A stretch of 64,000 nt of DNA, from contig NC_087176.1 in the NCBI RefSeq assembly GCF_035594125.1, forward strand, positions 19,095,091-19,159,090. The letters run 5' to 3'. This document shows, piece after piece, positions 25,721-36,814 of the stretch. Source of the stretch: Scylla paramamosain. Taxonomy: Eukaryota; Arthropoda; Malacostraca; Decapoda; Portunidae. The notes under the pieces are model-generated. The model had not been told where the DNA came from, made no database searches, and saw only the letters and a program-made list of their open reading frames with translations. Within the stretch, counting starts at the first letter, position 1. Each line of letters opens with the position of its first letter. The translations under genes and the position numbers were made by a program.

Positions 25721-25921
25721 ATTTTTTTTTTATTACTTACAAGTCTCTCCTGCAGTTGTGTGTGACTCTCCACTCTTCCTGGCAACTCACCAATGGGGAG
25801 AGGAGGAGGAGGAGGAGGAGGAGAAGAGAGAAGAGAGGAGGAAAGAGATAGAAAAATGATTGGAGTGTATGAGTGTGTGTCTGTCTGTCACTACTACTAC
25901 TACTACTACTGCTACTACTAG

Positions 25922-26096
25922 TTTTGAAGAGGACCTGAAGCTACTGGCAAGGATTCCAGTCTTCCCTGAATTCTTTTTGGGGAAGACACAAGAGGAAGAG
26001 GAAGAGGAGGAAGCTGGGAAGAAGAGGACAAGCACAGCACAGAAGAAAAAGGAGGAAGAGCAGGAGGATGAGAAGAGGGCAGGAGGAGGAGGAGGA
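25922..26096 (+). CDS. RB1CC1: FIP200-like exon: KIPLL-type helix plus Glu/Lys-rich linker; 3' end uncertain
   Basis: The acceptor follows a CTA microsatellite (CTACTACTAG|). The first T completes the codon split by the previous intron. It encodes FFEEDLKLLARIPVFPEFFL, matching the human segment DIKLKLTHLG...VMAKIPLLECL, then an acidic/basic linker (QEEEEEEEAGKKR, KKKEEEQEDEKR). Two donors are possible: GTAAAA at 26097 (phase 0) or GTAAAT at 26149 (phase 1). Only the second keeps frame with the next exon as drawn, but it would add a poly-Cys run from the GTT repeat. FIP200 also has a variable acidic loop here. Confidence 0.7.
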
Positions 26097-26108
26097 GTAA
26101 AAAGAGAA

Positions 26109-26360
<252 letters not shown>

Positions 26361-26362
26361 AG

Positions 26363-26455
26363 TGAGGCAAGTGTCACTGCTGGACTGGATCAGCACCAAG
26401 GACAGCCAAAGTGACGTCAGACAGATTGCCCAACTCTGCTGCAGGGGACTGGCCC

Positions 26456-26457
<2 letters not shown>
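26363..26457 (+). CDS. RB1CC1: FIP200-like exon: SLLDWI motif
   Basis: A short 95-nt exon. The acceptor GTTAG| lies five bases after the 180-bp CT tract, and the donor CAG|GTGTGT is itself the first unit of a TG microsatellite. It encodes RQVSLLDWISTKDSQSDVRQ and IAQLCCRGLAQ, matching human FNVSLLDWINVQDRPNDVES and LVRKCF. It ends in phase 0. Homology is unambiguous because of the SLLDWI-x-x-x-D motif. Confidence 0.85.

Positions 26458-26518
<61 letters not shown>
26458..26518. repeat. (TG)n microsatellite forming a splice donor
   Basis: The GT of the donor site is the first repeat unit. About 30 units follow. Confidence 0.95.
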
Positions 26519-26519
<1 letters not shown>

Positions 26520-26704
26520 AACAGGGTGTTAGGGTGTCAGGTATTCACATCTAATTCTTGATACATAATTCTGTTTCCATAGGATTGAATCAAGTTTGTA
26601 ATCTTGCATTGTTTAACGAGTTGAGTTGTCACATTTGTCTTTAAGCTGGCTCCCCCTCCCCCTGTGTTAGAATATTACATATTTTCAAGGTCACAGGGGA
26701 CACT

Positions 26705-27002
26705 GAGCCGGGTTCTCAAGGGTGTTTCTCCTGTCACTAATGCAGAAATGTTGTTAATCTGTCACTGTAACTGTAAAAGCATCCTTGAAAACCCATGTCA
26801 CTTTAACTAGAGCCTTTTAAAAGAGTTTTTCTTGTGTCAGTAATGCAGAAATGTTAATGTGTCACTACAACCATAAAAACTCCCTTGAAAATCTGCTTCA
26901 CTTCAACTAGAACCTTTTAAAAGAGTGTTTCTCCTGTCAGTAATGCAGAAATGTTAATCTGTCACTGCAACCATAAAAACCCCTGAAAACCCATATCAAC
27001 TA
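26705..27002. repeat. ~102-bp tandem repeat, about three units
   Basis: The core TTTCTCCTGTCA-x-TAATGCAGAAATGTT recurs at about 26725, 26826 and 26928, followed each time by TAATCTGTCACTG and AACCATAAAAAC-like words. Related units lie at 39880-40047. Confidence 0.88.
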
Positions 27003-27046
27003 GACACACACACACACACAGCACCAATACTGCTGCTGCCACACAG

Positions 27047-27208
27047 ATCAACAAGGGGCTGCTGAAACTAGTGGGGCAAGAGGTCAGCGCTGTGCTTCGA
27101 GAGGCAGACCAGCCACAGATGAAGGGGCTCAGTGAGCACCTGTGTGGCCTGGAGCAGCTCATGCATGATGCCGCCTACATGGTGCAGGAGCAGAGCAATT
27201 TCTCACAG
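27047..27208 (+). CDS. RB1CC1: FIP200-like exon: GLE-x-x-MVQEQ helix
   Basis: The acceptor GCCACACAG| and donor CACAG|GTACTC bound a 54-codon, phase 0-0 exon. It encodes INKGLLKLVGQEVSAVLREA, then DQPQMKGLSEHLCGLEQLMH and DAAYMVQEQSNFSQ. Human has RIIRPFIAECRQTIAKLDNQ, then MKAIKGLEDRLYALDQMI and LVNEQKELAQ. It has no stop. The next conserved FIP200 segment (an NQKRA...LPDLC-x-SH block) was not found downstream, so the recognisable gene stops here. Confidence 0.83.
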
Positions 27209-27545
27209 GTACTCCTTCATATCTCCCTCCACAAGTTACCTCCACACTTCTTCCTCACAGACCTTCCTCCATCTTTCCTCCACCTTCCCTCCAATCCTGA
27301 CTATCCTGTGACTCTTGCTTCATAGTTAAAATAGTGTTTTTGTTAGATAGTCTGACATCACAGCCAGCCATTTTCCCCTCAAGTTATCTCCATGTTTCTG
27401 CTTGCTTACAAATTTCCTCCATCTTTTCTCCATTTTCCCTCCAATTCTGACTATCCTGTGACTCTTAAAAGAGTGATTTTGTTAGATGGTATGACATCAC
27501 AGCCAACCATTTTCCCCTCCATAAGTGTGTTTTCTTTCCTCCATA
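27209..27545 (+). repeat. Intronic repeat, two units, plus orientation
   Basis: Two units (27209-27400, 27401-27545) with the words TCCCTCCACAAGTTACCTCC, TCCTGACTATCCTGTGACTC and GTTAGATAGTCTGACATCAC. They are inverted relative to 25395-25720. Confidence 0.8.
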
Positions 27546-27698
27546 TCTTTCCACAGCTTCCCTCCAGGATCTTCAAATATGATAGCCTATTTAGACCTGG
27601 TACATTACAATAGACAGACACAGCCCAGGCAACCAGGGACCCCACTTGTACACTAGTGGCCAATATTAGAGTGTGTATGTGTGTGTGTGTGTGTGTGT

Positions 27699-27700
<2 letters not shown>
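27546..27700. other. Intron-like spacer ending in a (TG)n run
   Basis: No exon is supported. TG run at about 27672-27700. Confidence 0.5.
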
Positions 27701-27739
<39 letters not shown>

Positions 27740-29344
27740 CGGTTTATTCTTTAGGCAGTCAACAAACTGAAAATGTACATTGGGGGTGGGGGAATACTTG
27801 ACATTAATCCTAAAGGTAAGTCAAATCTAGAAGAGACTATTGATTGATGGCTCGCACCATGGTGGGAATCGCACTGAGTCTGTACCGGTCCGTACGTGGC
27901 GCCTTTAGGGGCGTTATCTTATTGTGGTGTCTGGTGGCACGGGTAGGGCGAGGCGCGTCAGGCGGCAGCATGTTTCTGAGACGTGGATGATTCAGAAGTC
28001 CCCTTCCAAACTTCTCTAGGGCCTCACTGTACCTGGTGGATAGTCTGGACAGCTTCAGGGTGTTCAGGGCTTCTTCATAGGTGGTGTATGCAGGGCCAAG
28101 GATGACCCTGCACGCCCTTTTCTGCACACTCTCCAACTGTAGCTGTTGAGTTTGTTTGAGGGAGGAGGACCACGCTGGGGAGGCGTACATGAGTTTGGGG
28201 AGGATGAAAGTAAGATACACCCCCCTTAACTCATCTGTCGGCGTCCCCAGCGACCTGAGTCTGCGCAGCATGTACAGCCTGTAGGTAGCTGATCTTATGG
28301 TGCTGACGACATGCTGCTTCCAGGTCAGCTGGTTGTCCACCATGACTCCGAGGAGCTTGGCACATCGGACTACCTGGAGGGGGTGAGGGCCCACTGAGAG
28401 CTGGGGAGGGGGCACTGGTACAGAGGAGGTACAGAAATGCATCACCACAGTTTTGTTGTGGTTGATGGTCATCCTGCTCTCCTCCGTCCACGTCTGCAGT
28501 CGCTCCAGGATCACTTGCAGTGGCGAGTAGTCCGGGTTCTTGGTGGAAACTGGGATGCCCACGGTGCAGTCGTCCACATACTTCCAGCGATGGGGGGGTG
28601 TCAGTGAGGGCGTCTTTAATGAGGAGGAGGAAGCATAGAGGACCCATCTTGGTCCCCCTGGGGGACCCCACAAGTCAGCTGTTGGAAAGTAGAGACAGAG
28701 CCCTGATAGCAAGCGGCCTGACGCCTCCCCTGTGAGGAAGTCGGCTAGCCACGCTATCAGGTTAGGAGGGAGACCCAGACTCACTGCTTTGCTGATGACA
28801 ACAGTGTGATCAACAAGATCAAAAGCCTTTTTGAAGTCCACAAAAGCAACAGCTAGAGAGGTGTTTCGCTTGTCCAGGTGGCTGTGGATGAATTCAAGGA
28901 AGCTGGTCAGGTAATGGGAGGTGGAGGTGGCTTTAATATTTCCAAACTGTCTGATATCCACGGTATTACAAATTTTGGTGTAGGCCCAGACATATACAAA
29001 ATCTTCACAAATAAGGCTAGGGATGGGGGGTGATAGAGACTGGTCTGAGGTCATTGAGTGACTGTGGACTGGAGGTTTTGGGGATGGGGGTGACGTAAGA
29101 CGTCTTCCAGTCCTCGGGGCAAGAGTGTTGGGAGAGTGAAGCGTTTATTATTGAGCATAGCGGTGTTGCTAGCTCTACCGCAAATTCCTTGTAAATTTTT
29201 ATAGGAAGGTCAGTGGGTGTGGTGGATCTTGGTTTGAATTTGAGTATTCTCTTAAAAACATCCACCGCCTGGACACTGGGGGGATGAGAGGGGGCCGGCA
29301 GATAGGCAGGAAGCAGAGTGGTGTGGAGGGGAGGAAAGGTTTGA

Positions 29345-29345
<1 letters not shown>
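27701..29345 (-). mobile_element. LINE family 3, truncated, with RT (YVDD) and (TTA)n tail
   Basis: The minus-strand RT is distinct from families 1 and 2. It opens in the pre-RT segment (AVDVFKRILKFKPRSTTPTD, DLPIKIYKEFA), continues DLRPVSITP, then a frameshift near 29045, VAFVDFKKAFDLVDHTVV, a GTKMGPLCFLLLI block reached through two compensating frameshifts (about 28610-28680), catalytic KYVDDCTVG, LGVMVDNQLTWKQHV, and a C-terminus ending at the stop near 27837. The 3' UTR ends AATAAACCG plus (TTA)13. Style resembles CR1/L2-type elements, which commonly end in short tandem repeats; this is inference. The 5' end is cut at the TG repeat (29346). Confidence 0.88.

Positions 29346-29409
<64 letters not shown>
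29346..29409. repeat. (TG)n microsatellite
   Basis: About 64 bp of TG at the 5' truncation point of LINE family 3. Confidence 0.96.
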
Positions 29410-29412
<3 letters not shown>

Positions 29413-30009
29413 TCTCCTGTAGGTGTGGAAGAGTGGGTGGAGTGGAGTAAATAGTAGAATATTGGTGATTTATTGAGTGACAGCAGGGATGTTGGTAGAG
29501 TGCCAGGCCAGTGACTTGCTGCTGGCTTGTGCTGTGCAGCAGTCGCAGCATTCAACTATTGCTGTGACCTCTTGCTGAGACCTGTCTCTCTGTACATCTC
29601 AGAAGGCCAACTTTTGCCCAAGAGCGATGCCCCCAGAGGCCCACAGACCAGCATTCCACAAGTCTCTCCCAAGACGCCACCTGCCATCTGAAGATGCACA
29701 ACGTGGCTTTGCAGCACACCACACCACAGGCCGGTGACTCCCGTGCACCACTTGATAGGGAATGGTGTGTCTGTTGGCAGTGAGTGGTGAGACAAGTGTT
29801 GGTCTTGTTGTACTTGGTAGTCAGCATGTTCACTGGGTTCAAACTGTACCTCATGTATCCATGTTTGACAAGACCACTCTTCTCACATTCAAATAATAAT
29901 AGTAGATTTGTGTTAGAGATCCCAGTGAAAATGTGAAAATATTTGAAATACTTAGTGTCACTTACTTAATGAGAAGACTTGAATTGCTGTCGCATCTTTG
30001 CTCAGCAGT
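29410..30009. other. No gene recognised
   Basis: A minus-strand open frame of 100 codons at 29552-29854 has no recognisable motif, and the plus strand shows no supported exon. Confidence 0.4.
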
Positions 30010-30262
30010 GAGGCGGCTGGAGTTGTGAAGCAAGTGTGGCAGATAGCCCTGCGCTGCTGGCGCAGAGATGTGTTGTTGACACATCTCTGTACAAGCCCAC
30101 AATTATTATTTGACATCAGATAATGCAACATTTATTTATTGATTTAGTTTTTGGCAGAGGGTGGTGCTGTGAAGCTGGTGGCACAGGAGCTGACCAGAGT
30201 TCTGCAGAACAGCACACCACAGCAGCAGCAGCAGCAGCAGCAGGAGCATTGTGTCAGTGTTT
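30010..30262 (+). pseudogene. Possible diverged duplicate of two FIP200-like exons
   Basis: After a good acceptor (TTTTTGGCAG| at about 30167) the sequence encodes GGAVKLVAQELTRVLQNSTP and a poly-Gln run. It aligns with KGLLKLVGQEVSAVLREADQ of the exon at 27047. About 110 bp upstream, KQVWQIALRCWR resembles SDVRQIAQLCCRG of the exon at 26363. The order is preserved, but stops occur in the upstream piece and spacing is compressed. Either a decayed internal duplication or chance; the second piece is the stronger one. Confidence 0.35.
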
Positions 30263-30718
30263 AAGCTTCAGTATCTTTGATGATAGTGTTTAAACACTAC
30301 TATGTTGGTCTGTTTATTAGCATTCACATTAATTTGCTTTGCTTAGTCTTCATTTGTTCTTTATTTAGTGTTGGCATATATATAATTGTTTAGTCTTTTA
30401 TTGAGATTAATTTTTCCCTGTGTGTTTATTGTGTTGGCAAATGTCTTCCCCTTTACAAGCTTACTCCTTGTTATAGGTCAGTTCAAAGTGGAGCATTTTG
30501 ACTCTCAATACTTGACTCACTGTACTCATCATCAACCCGTGTCCTGTACTTTGTGTACAAGCTTCCATATATTTGAGTTGTGCATCTAATACACCCTTCA
30601 CTATTTACTTGTTGAGCCTCGCTTCATTCACGCAGGATACAACAAAACGAAGCCTGTCCATTTTATGTGTCCATTTTTTATTCTAGGCACTCTACAAGAT
30701 GCAGCATTTGTATATGTA

Positions 30719-30944
<226 letters not shown>

Positions 30945-31200
30945 AAGGCTAGCATGAATGAGTGTGAAGTGAAGCAGGTGTTGAGTGTTGTTGATGCAGG
31001 GGTGAGATGTTACTCAATGTTGTTCATCACAGGAGAGGTGTTGTTCAGTGTTGTTGATGCAGGGAAGAGGTGATACTCAGTGTTATTCATCATAGGAGAG
31101 GTGTTGTTCAGTGCTGTTCATTGCAGGTGAGGGAAGACACAGCATGTTGAGGCAAGGCAGCAGCTGTGGAGGAGTGGACAGCTGCACCACTGACACCACC
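30945..31200. repeat. Degenerate GTGTTGTTCAGTGTTGTTCAT-type tandem repeat, possible exon scrap at its end
   Basis: The words GAGGTGTTGTTCAGTG and TTCATCA(C/T)AGGAGAG recur about every 35-65 bp from 30980 to 31125. At 31127-31200, after TTCATTGCAG, two frames together read VR-RRHSMLRQ and VEEWTAA. This loosely resembles the VVRR...EW segment of FIP200, but frameshifts are needed, so I do not call it an exon. Confidence 0.45.
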
Positions 31201-31223
31201 ACCACTGCTCAATGCTGCTAGTA

Positions 31224-31262
<39 letters not shown>

Positions 31263-31753
31263 TTCCTCTCCTCCTCCCAGCACAGAAACAGACCGTGGGG
31301 TCCTGCCACAATGCGGCTCCCTCCTGCAGGACATGTTCTCGTCACCTTCATGTCCTGGACGCGTGCATAGACTTATGCCTCGGTAGCCTGGCTGCAACAG
31401 ACTGCAGCTGTGTGCTGTGCTGTTGCTGGCCAACAGGAGGGGGCGGGCAAGCTGGCCACCCTCTGCATCACCACCTGCTGGGGAAAGAAGAGCACCGTTG
31501 TTGTCATCTTTGTTTTCCTTCTTTTTCCTTTTGTTTTCATTCACTGTTTGCAGGGAATGGTGACAGAATTTGTTGATGTTGTTGTTGTTGTTATCTGTTT
31601 GTTATTAAATGATGTGTTCATTAAATGATGTGTTCATTGTGTTGTTGTTATTGTTGTTGTTTTGTGTGTGTGATGAACAAAAGCAGTCCACAGTTACTGG
31701 TGTTTGTTTTCCCCTTCAACTGTATACAAACATAAAGGGCTGGCTAGAAGTAC

Positions 31754-31790
<37 letters not shown>
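31201..31790. other. No supported gene; CTA/CTG and GTA/GTT repeats
   Basis: CTA/CTG at about 31216-31262, GTT-type runs at 31575-31665, and GTA at about 31754-31790. Open frames between them lack recognisable motifs. Confidence 0.5.
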
Positions 31791-31791
<1 letters not shown>

Positions 31792-32642
31792 AAGTACAAT
31801 TACAAGTATATTTCAACAAATGCTGGAACTACTACTACTAAAAATATATAATCCAGGACCTCTACTATCATTTTTACTACTATATTGAGCATTACTATTA
31901 CCACTACTATCTATTCTACTAACACCACTGCCACCACACCTTGCTCAGCCTGGTCCTGTGCCCTGGCCAGTTGCTGGAGGAGGAGGTGGTGGATGCCCTC
32001 TCCTGCTAGTTGTGGTGGTGTGTGGCTGTAGGGGTGGCTCTGACAGACAAAACGGGTTCACCACACACGGCCCACTAGTTGTCTCTTCTGTAACAGTGAT
32101 GACAGGTCAGGTTTGGTTGAGTGAGGTGAGGCCAACACTCAGAAGGCCTACACACACTTAAAAACACAAAAAAAAACACACATAAGACACAAACAGAGGC
32201 TGGGTTGTGCTAACACTCAGAATGACTATATAAAATACAGAGTGCTGGGGTTTGGGAAGAGGAAGAAAAGCACTACAGGCAAATGTAAAATGTGAAGCGG
32301 AAAGATGAACAAAACGACGGCAATGGACAGTTTGTGAGTCAGTGTGTGGATGATGATAATACTCTAAAAACACAATGTGTCTGACAAGCAAGTATTATTT
32401 TCAACTCTTCATTGCAAAACAATACAAAATGTCCATTATTCCTGTCAAACTTTGCTTTTGTGGCTTTAAGAATATTTTTTTTTTCTCCAAATAGCTAAAT
32501 TTCACCATTTTCCAGATGGTGTGACAGAGAATTTTACATGCCACCAATGACATCTCAAGTTGTGTCACCATCAAAAAGAACTGTTTGAATGAAAATGTGC
32601 AAATACATCAATTCCAAACATTTCCCTGAGGAACACCACCAG
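31791..32642. other. No gene recognised
   Basis: AT-rich with scattered ACT trinucleotides near 31830-31930. Nothing further is supported. Confidence 0.4.
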
Positions 32643-32824
32643 CAACAGCCCTGGACACTGCCTCTAATTCCACCACAACACAACCCTTGCACTAACCTGT
32701 CACGTGGGGCTGAAGCAGAGGCCTCACTCAGGTCAACAGCCCTGGACACTGCCTCTAATTACACCACAACACAACTCTTGCACTAACCTGTCATGTGGGG
32801 CTGTAGCAGAGGTCTCACTCAGGT
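32643..32824. repeat. 91-bp tandem duplication
   Basis: 32643-32733 and 32734-32824 differ at only a few positions. A third unit begins (CAACA) at 32825 and then diverges. Confidence 0.93.
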
Positions 32825-32919
32825 CAACAAAGGTGCTCATCATTCAAGGCTTTGCTCCAAACTTTAAAATGCCTTTACAAAAACAAAAAATGTTCAGAAC
32901 ACTAAAGGAACTTGTGGCT

Positions 32920-32922
<3 letters not shown>

Positions 32923-32980
<58 letters not shown>

Positions 32981-32996
32981 AGAGTGTGTGTGTGTG
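32923..32996. repeat. (GA)n then (TG)n
   Basis: A GA run with one GGAGA interruption, ending in a short TG run. Confidence 0.92.
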
Positions 32997-33134
32997 GCAG
33001 GGAGGTGGTGATGGTGACAGCCAGGGACAGCTCCACATGGGGCTCCATCAGCACCACCCACAGCAGGATCAACAACAACAACAACAACACTGGTCTGTGC
33101 TAGCTCCTCTGGGGCTCTGCTGTGACTGGGGATA

Positions 33135-33700
33135 GTCAGATAGTACACTGCTTTGATCAGTAGTTAAAACTATGGGTTTCCTTTGTGGTTTTGTGTTGAA
33201 AATGTTACTATCAATGGTTTTTTTGCTCTTCAAATATGACTATCTATATTTTTTGTGATGTATAATTTAGTCCCTCACTTTATGGATAGTCAGATGGTGT
33301 TCTATTTTGGGGCTAATAGTCAAAATAGTTCAAAATTGTGTTTTTTGGGGGTTTATGTTTCAAGGCATCCTCTGTGAAATCCTTGACTACCTGAGTCTGC
33401 TGTGCCTCTGGATAGTCAGATAGTAAACTATTTTATGGGTGATGGCTAAAATTGTGTTTTTGGTGTTTTTTTAATATGAAATTTTTTTAGGAGGGGGATG
33501 ACTTCACAAAATAATGTACTATTTTGAACAAAACACCACAAAAAACATCCCATCATAGCAAAATAGTCCAACATCATGTACTATCCTGCCAAGACAGTTA
33601 AAAATGGTCAACTTCTACCAAAATAGTGCAAGATGGCATACTATCCCAGCAGAACAGCCTGGGATAGTGTACTACTAACCTTTGACCCACATGTAGGCAG
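33135..33700. repeat. Cluster of GGATAGTCAGATAGT-like words
   Basis: Related words occur at about 33131, 33292, 33412, 33575, 33640 and 33662 in both orientations (ACTATCC and GGATAGT), in AT-rich sequence. They resemble part of the intronic repeat at 27290-27350. No coding potential. Confidence 0.55.
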
Positions 33701-33990
33701 CAGCAGCAGCAGCAGCCACAGCAAAGACTATCAGGAATAGTACAAAGGCAAGGGCTCCAGACTATTTGCCATGGCTTGACTAACGCCACACCGGATAGTC
33801 TTGGGAGGTGTGCCTTGTCCTCAGCATGCAGCAGACATATATATACTATCCAGAGCTGTAGTAGTAGTAGTTGTAGTAGTAGTAGTAGTAGTGGTAGTAG
33901 TAGTTTGGTTATGTTAGGTAAGACAAAAGAGCAGGAGGAGGAGAAAAATTGTAGTATTAGTAGCAGTAGTAGTTTGGTTAGATTAAATTA
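33701..33990. repeat. Imperfect (AGC)n, (GTA)n tracts
   Basis: AGC at 33697-33717 and GTA-rich sequence at 33856-33905 and 33950-33972. Confidence 0.8.
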
Positions 33991-34527
33991 GAAGAAGAAG
34001 AAGAAGAAGAAGAAGAAGAAGAAGAAGAAGAAGAAGAAGAAGAAGAAGAAGAAGAAGAAGAAGAAGAAGAAGAAGAAGAAGAAGAAGAAGAAGAAGAAGA
34101 AGAAGAAGAAGAAGAAGAAGAAGAAGAAGAAGAAGAAGAAGAAGAAGAAGAAGAAGAAGAAGAAGAAGAAGAAGAAGAAGAAGAAGAAGAAGAAGAAGAA
34201 GAAGAAGAAGAAGAAGAAGAAGAAGAAGAAGAAGAAGAAGAAGAAGAAGAAGAAGAAGAAGAAGAAGAAGAAGAAGAAGAAGAAGAAGAAGAAGAAGAAG
34301 AAGAAGAAGAAGAAGAAGAAGAAGAAGAAGAAGAAGAAGAAGAAGAAGAAGAAGAAGAAGAAGAAGAAGAAGAAGAAGAAGAAGAAGAAGAAGAAGAAGA
34401 AGAAGAAGAAGAAGAAGAAGAAGAAGAAGAAGAAGAAGAAGAAGAAGAAGAAGAAGAAGAAGAAGAAGAAGAAGAAGAAGAAGAAGAAGAAGAAGAAGAA
34501 GAAGAAGAAGAAGAAGAAGAAGAAGAA
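33991..34527. repeat. (GAA)179 uninterrupted trinucleotide array
   Basis: 537 bp of perfect GAA (TTC on the other strand) with no interruption that I can see. The minus-strand frame encodes poly-Leu and is not a gene. Confidence 0.98.
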
Positions 34528-34571
34528 TTATAATGACAATAATGAAAATAAAAGCAATGATAATGTTACCC

Positions 34572-34572
<1 letters not shown>

Positions 34573-34652
<80 letters not shown>
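34573..34652. repeat. (AAT)n microsatellite
   Basis: About 80 bp of AAT with one GAT interruption, 45 bp after the GAA array. Confidence 0.96.
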
Positions 34653-34852
34653 GTAACAATAATGGTAATGGTAATGTTGATAAGAGGAGCACAAGTGTAA
34701 TTGAGGGTGCAGCGCGGCCTTTCACTTCCACTTGAAGGAAAATGAAAGGCAAGATTTGTGTTTGTACAATAATGTTATTGAGGAGAAGCAAGATGAGACA
34801 GTGTGGACCAGCGATGTGAACACTGGTAACAGAAGTGTTTGCTGATGAAAAC

Positions 34853-35831
<979 letters not shown>

Positions 35832-35833
<2 letters not shown>

Positions 35834-36062
35834 GCCAGTGTGGGGTGATGTGCTAAGGCGGGTTTGCAGGGGCTGTTTTTCCAGCCGGCTGGTCAGCCGA
35901 AAGCCTTCACAGGGTTTAGAGCAGCTGCTGGCCCGCTGACCCGCTGCATCACAACGCAAACAATCAAGATGGAGTCGTCCTCCAATGAGCTGGCTGCTGT
36001 GGCTGTGGTTTTGCTGTGCTTGAAGAAAAAGCAAAGGAAGAAGTGAGTGTGTTGTTGTTCAT
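35832..36062. other. No gene recognised; open frame after the CT tract
   Basis: Directly after TCCTGCCAG (35838) a plus frame reads [20 protein letters not shown] then stops at about 35937. The acceptor looks good, but I cannot match the peptide to a family or find its donor. Confidence 0.3.
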
Positions 36063-36206
36063 GGTGTATATAGCATGGTGCTGTGGTGCTGTGGTACACA
36101 CGTGCTGGGGCGCTGGCTGTCTCAGTGCCTGGTGTATATAGCCTGGCAGGCTGTGGTGCTGTGGTGCTGTGGTAGACACGTGCTGGGGCGCTGGCAGTCT
36201 CACTGA
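36063..36206. repeat. 68-bp tandem duplication (GGTGTATATAGC unit)
   Basis: Units start at 36063 and 36131. Both contain GTGCTGTGGTGCTGTGGTA and CACGTGCTGGGGCGCTGGC. Confidence 0.9.
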
Positions 36207-36647
36207 CCACATAAACAAACATGAAGTTCCTCATCTGTTTTCCACAATTTTTATAAATTAACGTAAATATTTTATTTATTTATTGTACATAATGGCAGAC
36301 AGTCAATGGTTATTACTAAAACACTTGCCAACAACATTCCTCCTATTTTCAATTTTATATTGAGAGTTGCTCTCATTTGACCCGGGAAAAATGGAGGCAA
36401 GGCGGCCCACACACCGGCTTCCCGGCTGCTCCGGCAATTCAGCAAATCGCGGCTGCATTTCGCTCCCGGCTGCACGATCCCGGCTAAAAGCAGCTGTAAA
36501 TTGCCTCATGTAAAATCCCCTTTACACTGAGCAGGCTGATCAAGGCCTAAAGGTTTGCTGCTGCTGCTGCTGCTGCCTTTTGAAATGTACATTTTGTATC
36601 CCTTCCCCAAATTGCCAGCCTGACTTGCTGCCTCCTCCTTCCTGCAG
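36207..36647. other. No gene recognised
   Basis: Contains a short CTG run at 36557-36580. The last part is a C/T-rich tract leading into the exon at 36648. Confidence 0.4.
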
Positions 36648-36814
36648 GCCGAGGACCTGCACAGGCCAGGGGCCTGGTGGAGGCTGGCCTTGTCTTCGCC
36701 GTCCACGACGTGAAGGGACAGACTCGGCACACAAGGATCAGCCTTGAAGACGGCAGCCTTTACCTCCACTCCCTGCAGGCCCAGGTCCTGCCGAACTTCA
36801 TCGCCACCCTACAG
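36648..36814 (+). CDS. Well-formed internal exon, product unknown
   Basis: A strong polypyrimidine tract and CTGCAG| acceptor end at 36647, and a consensus donor CTACAG|GTGGGT begins at 36815. The 167-nt interval is open (entry after two bases of a codon, exit in phase 0) and encodes RGPAQARGLVEAGLVFAVHD, then VKGQTRHTRISLEDGSLYLH and SLQAQVLPNFIATLQ. Composition is protein-like, with alternating hydrophobic strands and codons unlike the surrounding repeats. I do not recognise the family, and it is not an obvious part of FIP200. No partner exon was found in the 2 kb on either side, so the gene may lie largely outside what I can parse. Confidence 0.5.

Noticed and set aside
29552..29854. Minus-strand ORF of 100 codons with Cys/Trp-rich text
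   Set aside because: No similarity recognised and no splice or start context. Possibly the 5' flank of LINE family 3.
31166..31576. 136-codon plus ORF and opposing minus ORFs
   Set aside because: Partly CTA/CTG repeat, and all frames are equally open. Only a weak FIP200-like scrap at 31127-31200, requiring frameshifts.
33983..34791. Poly-Leu ORFs on minus
   Set aside because: Translation of the GAA and AAT arrays only.
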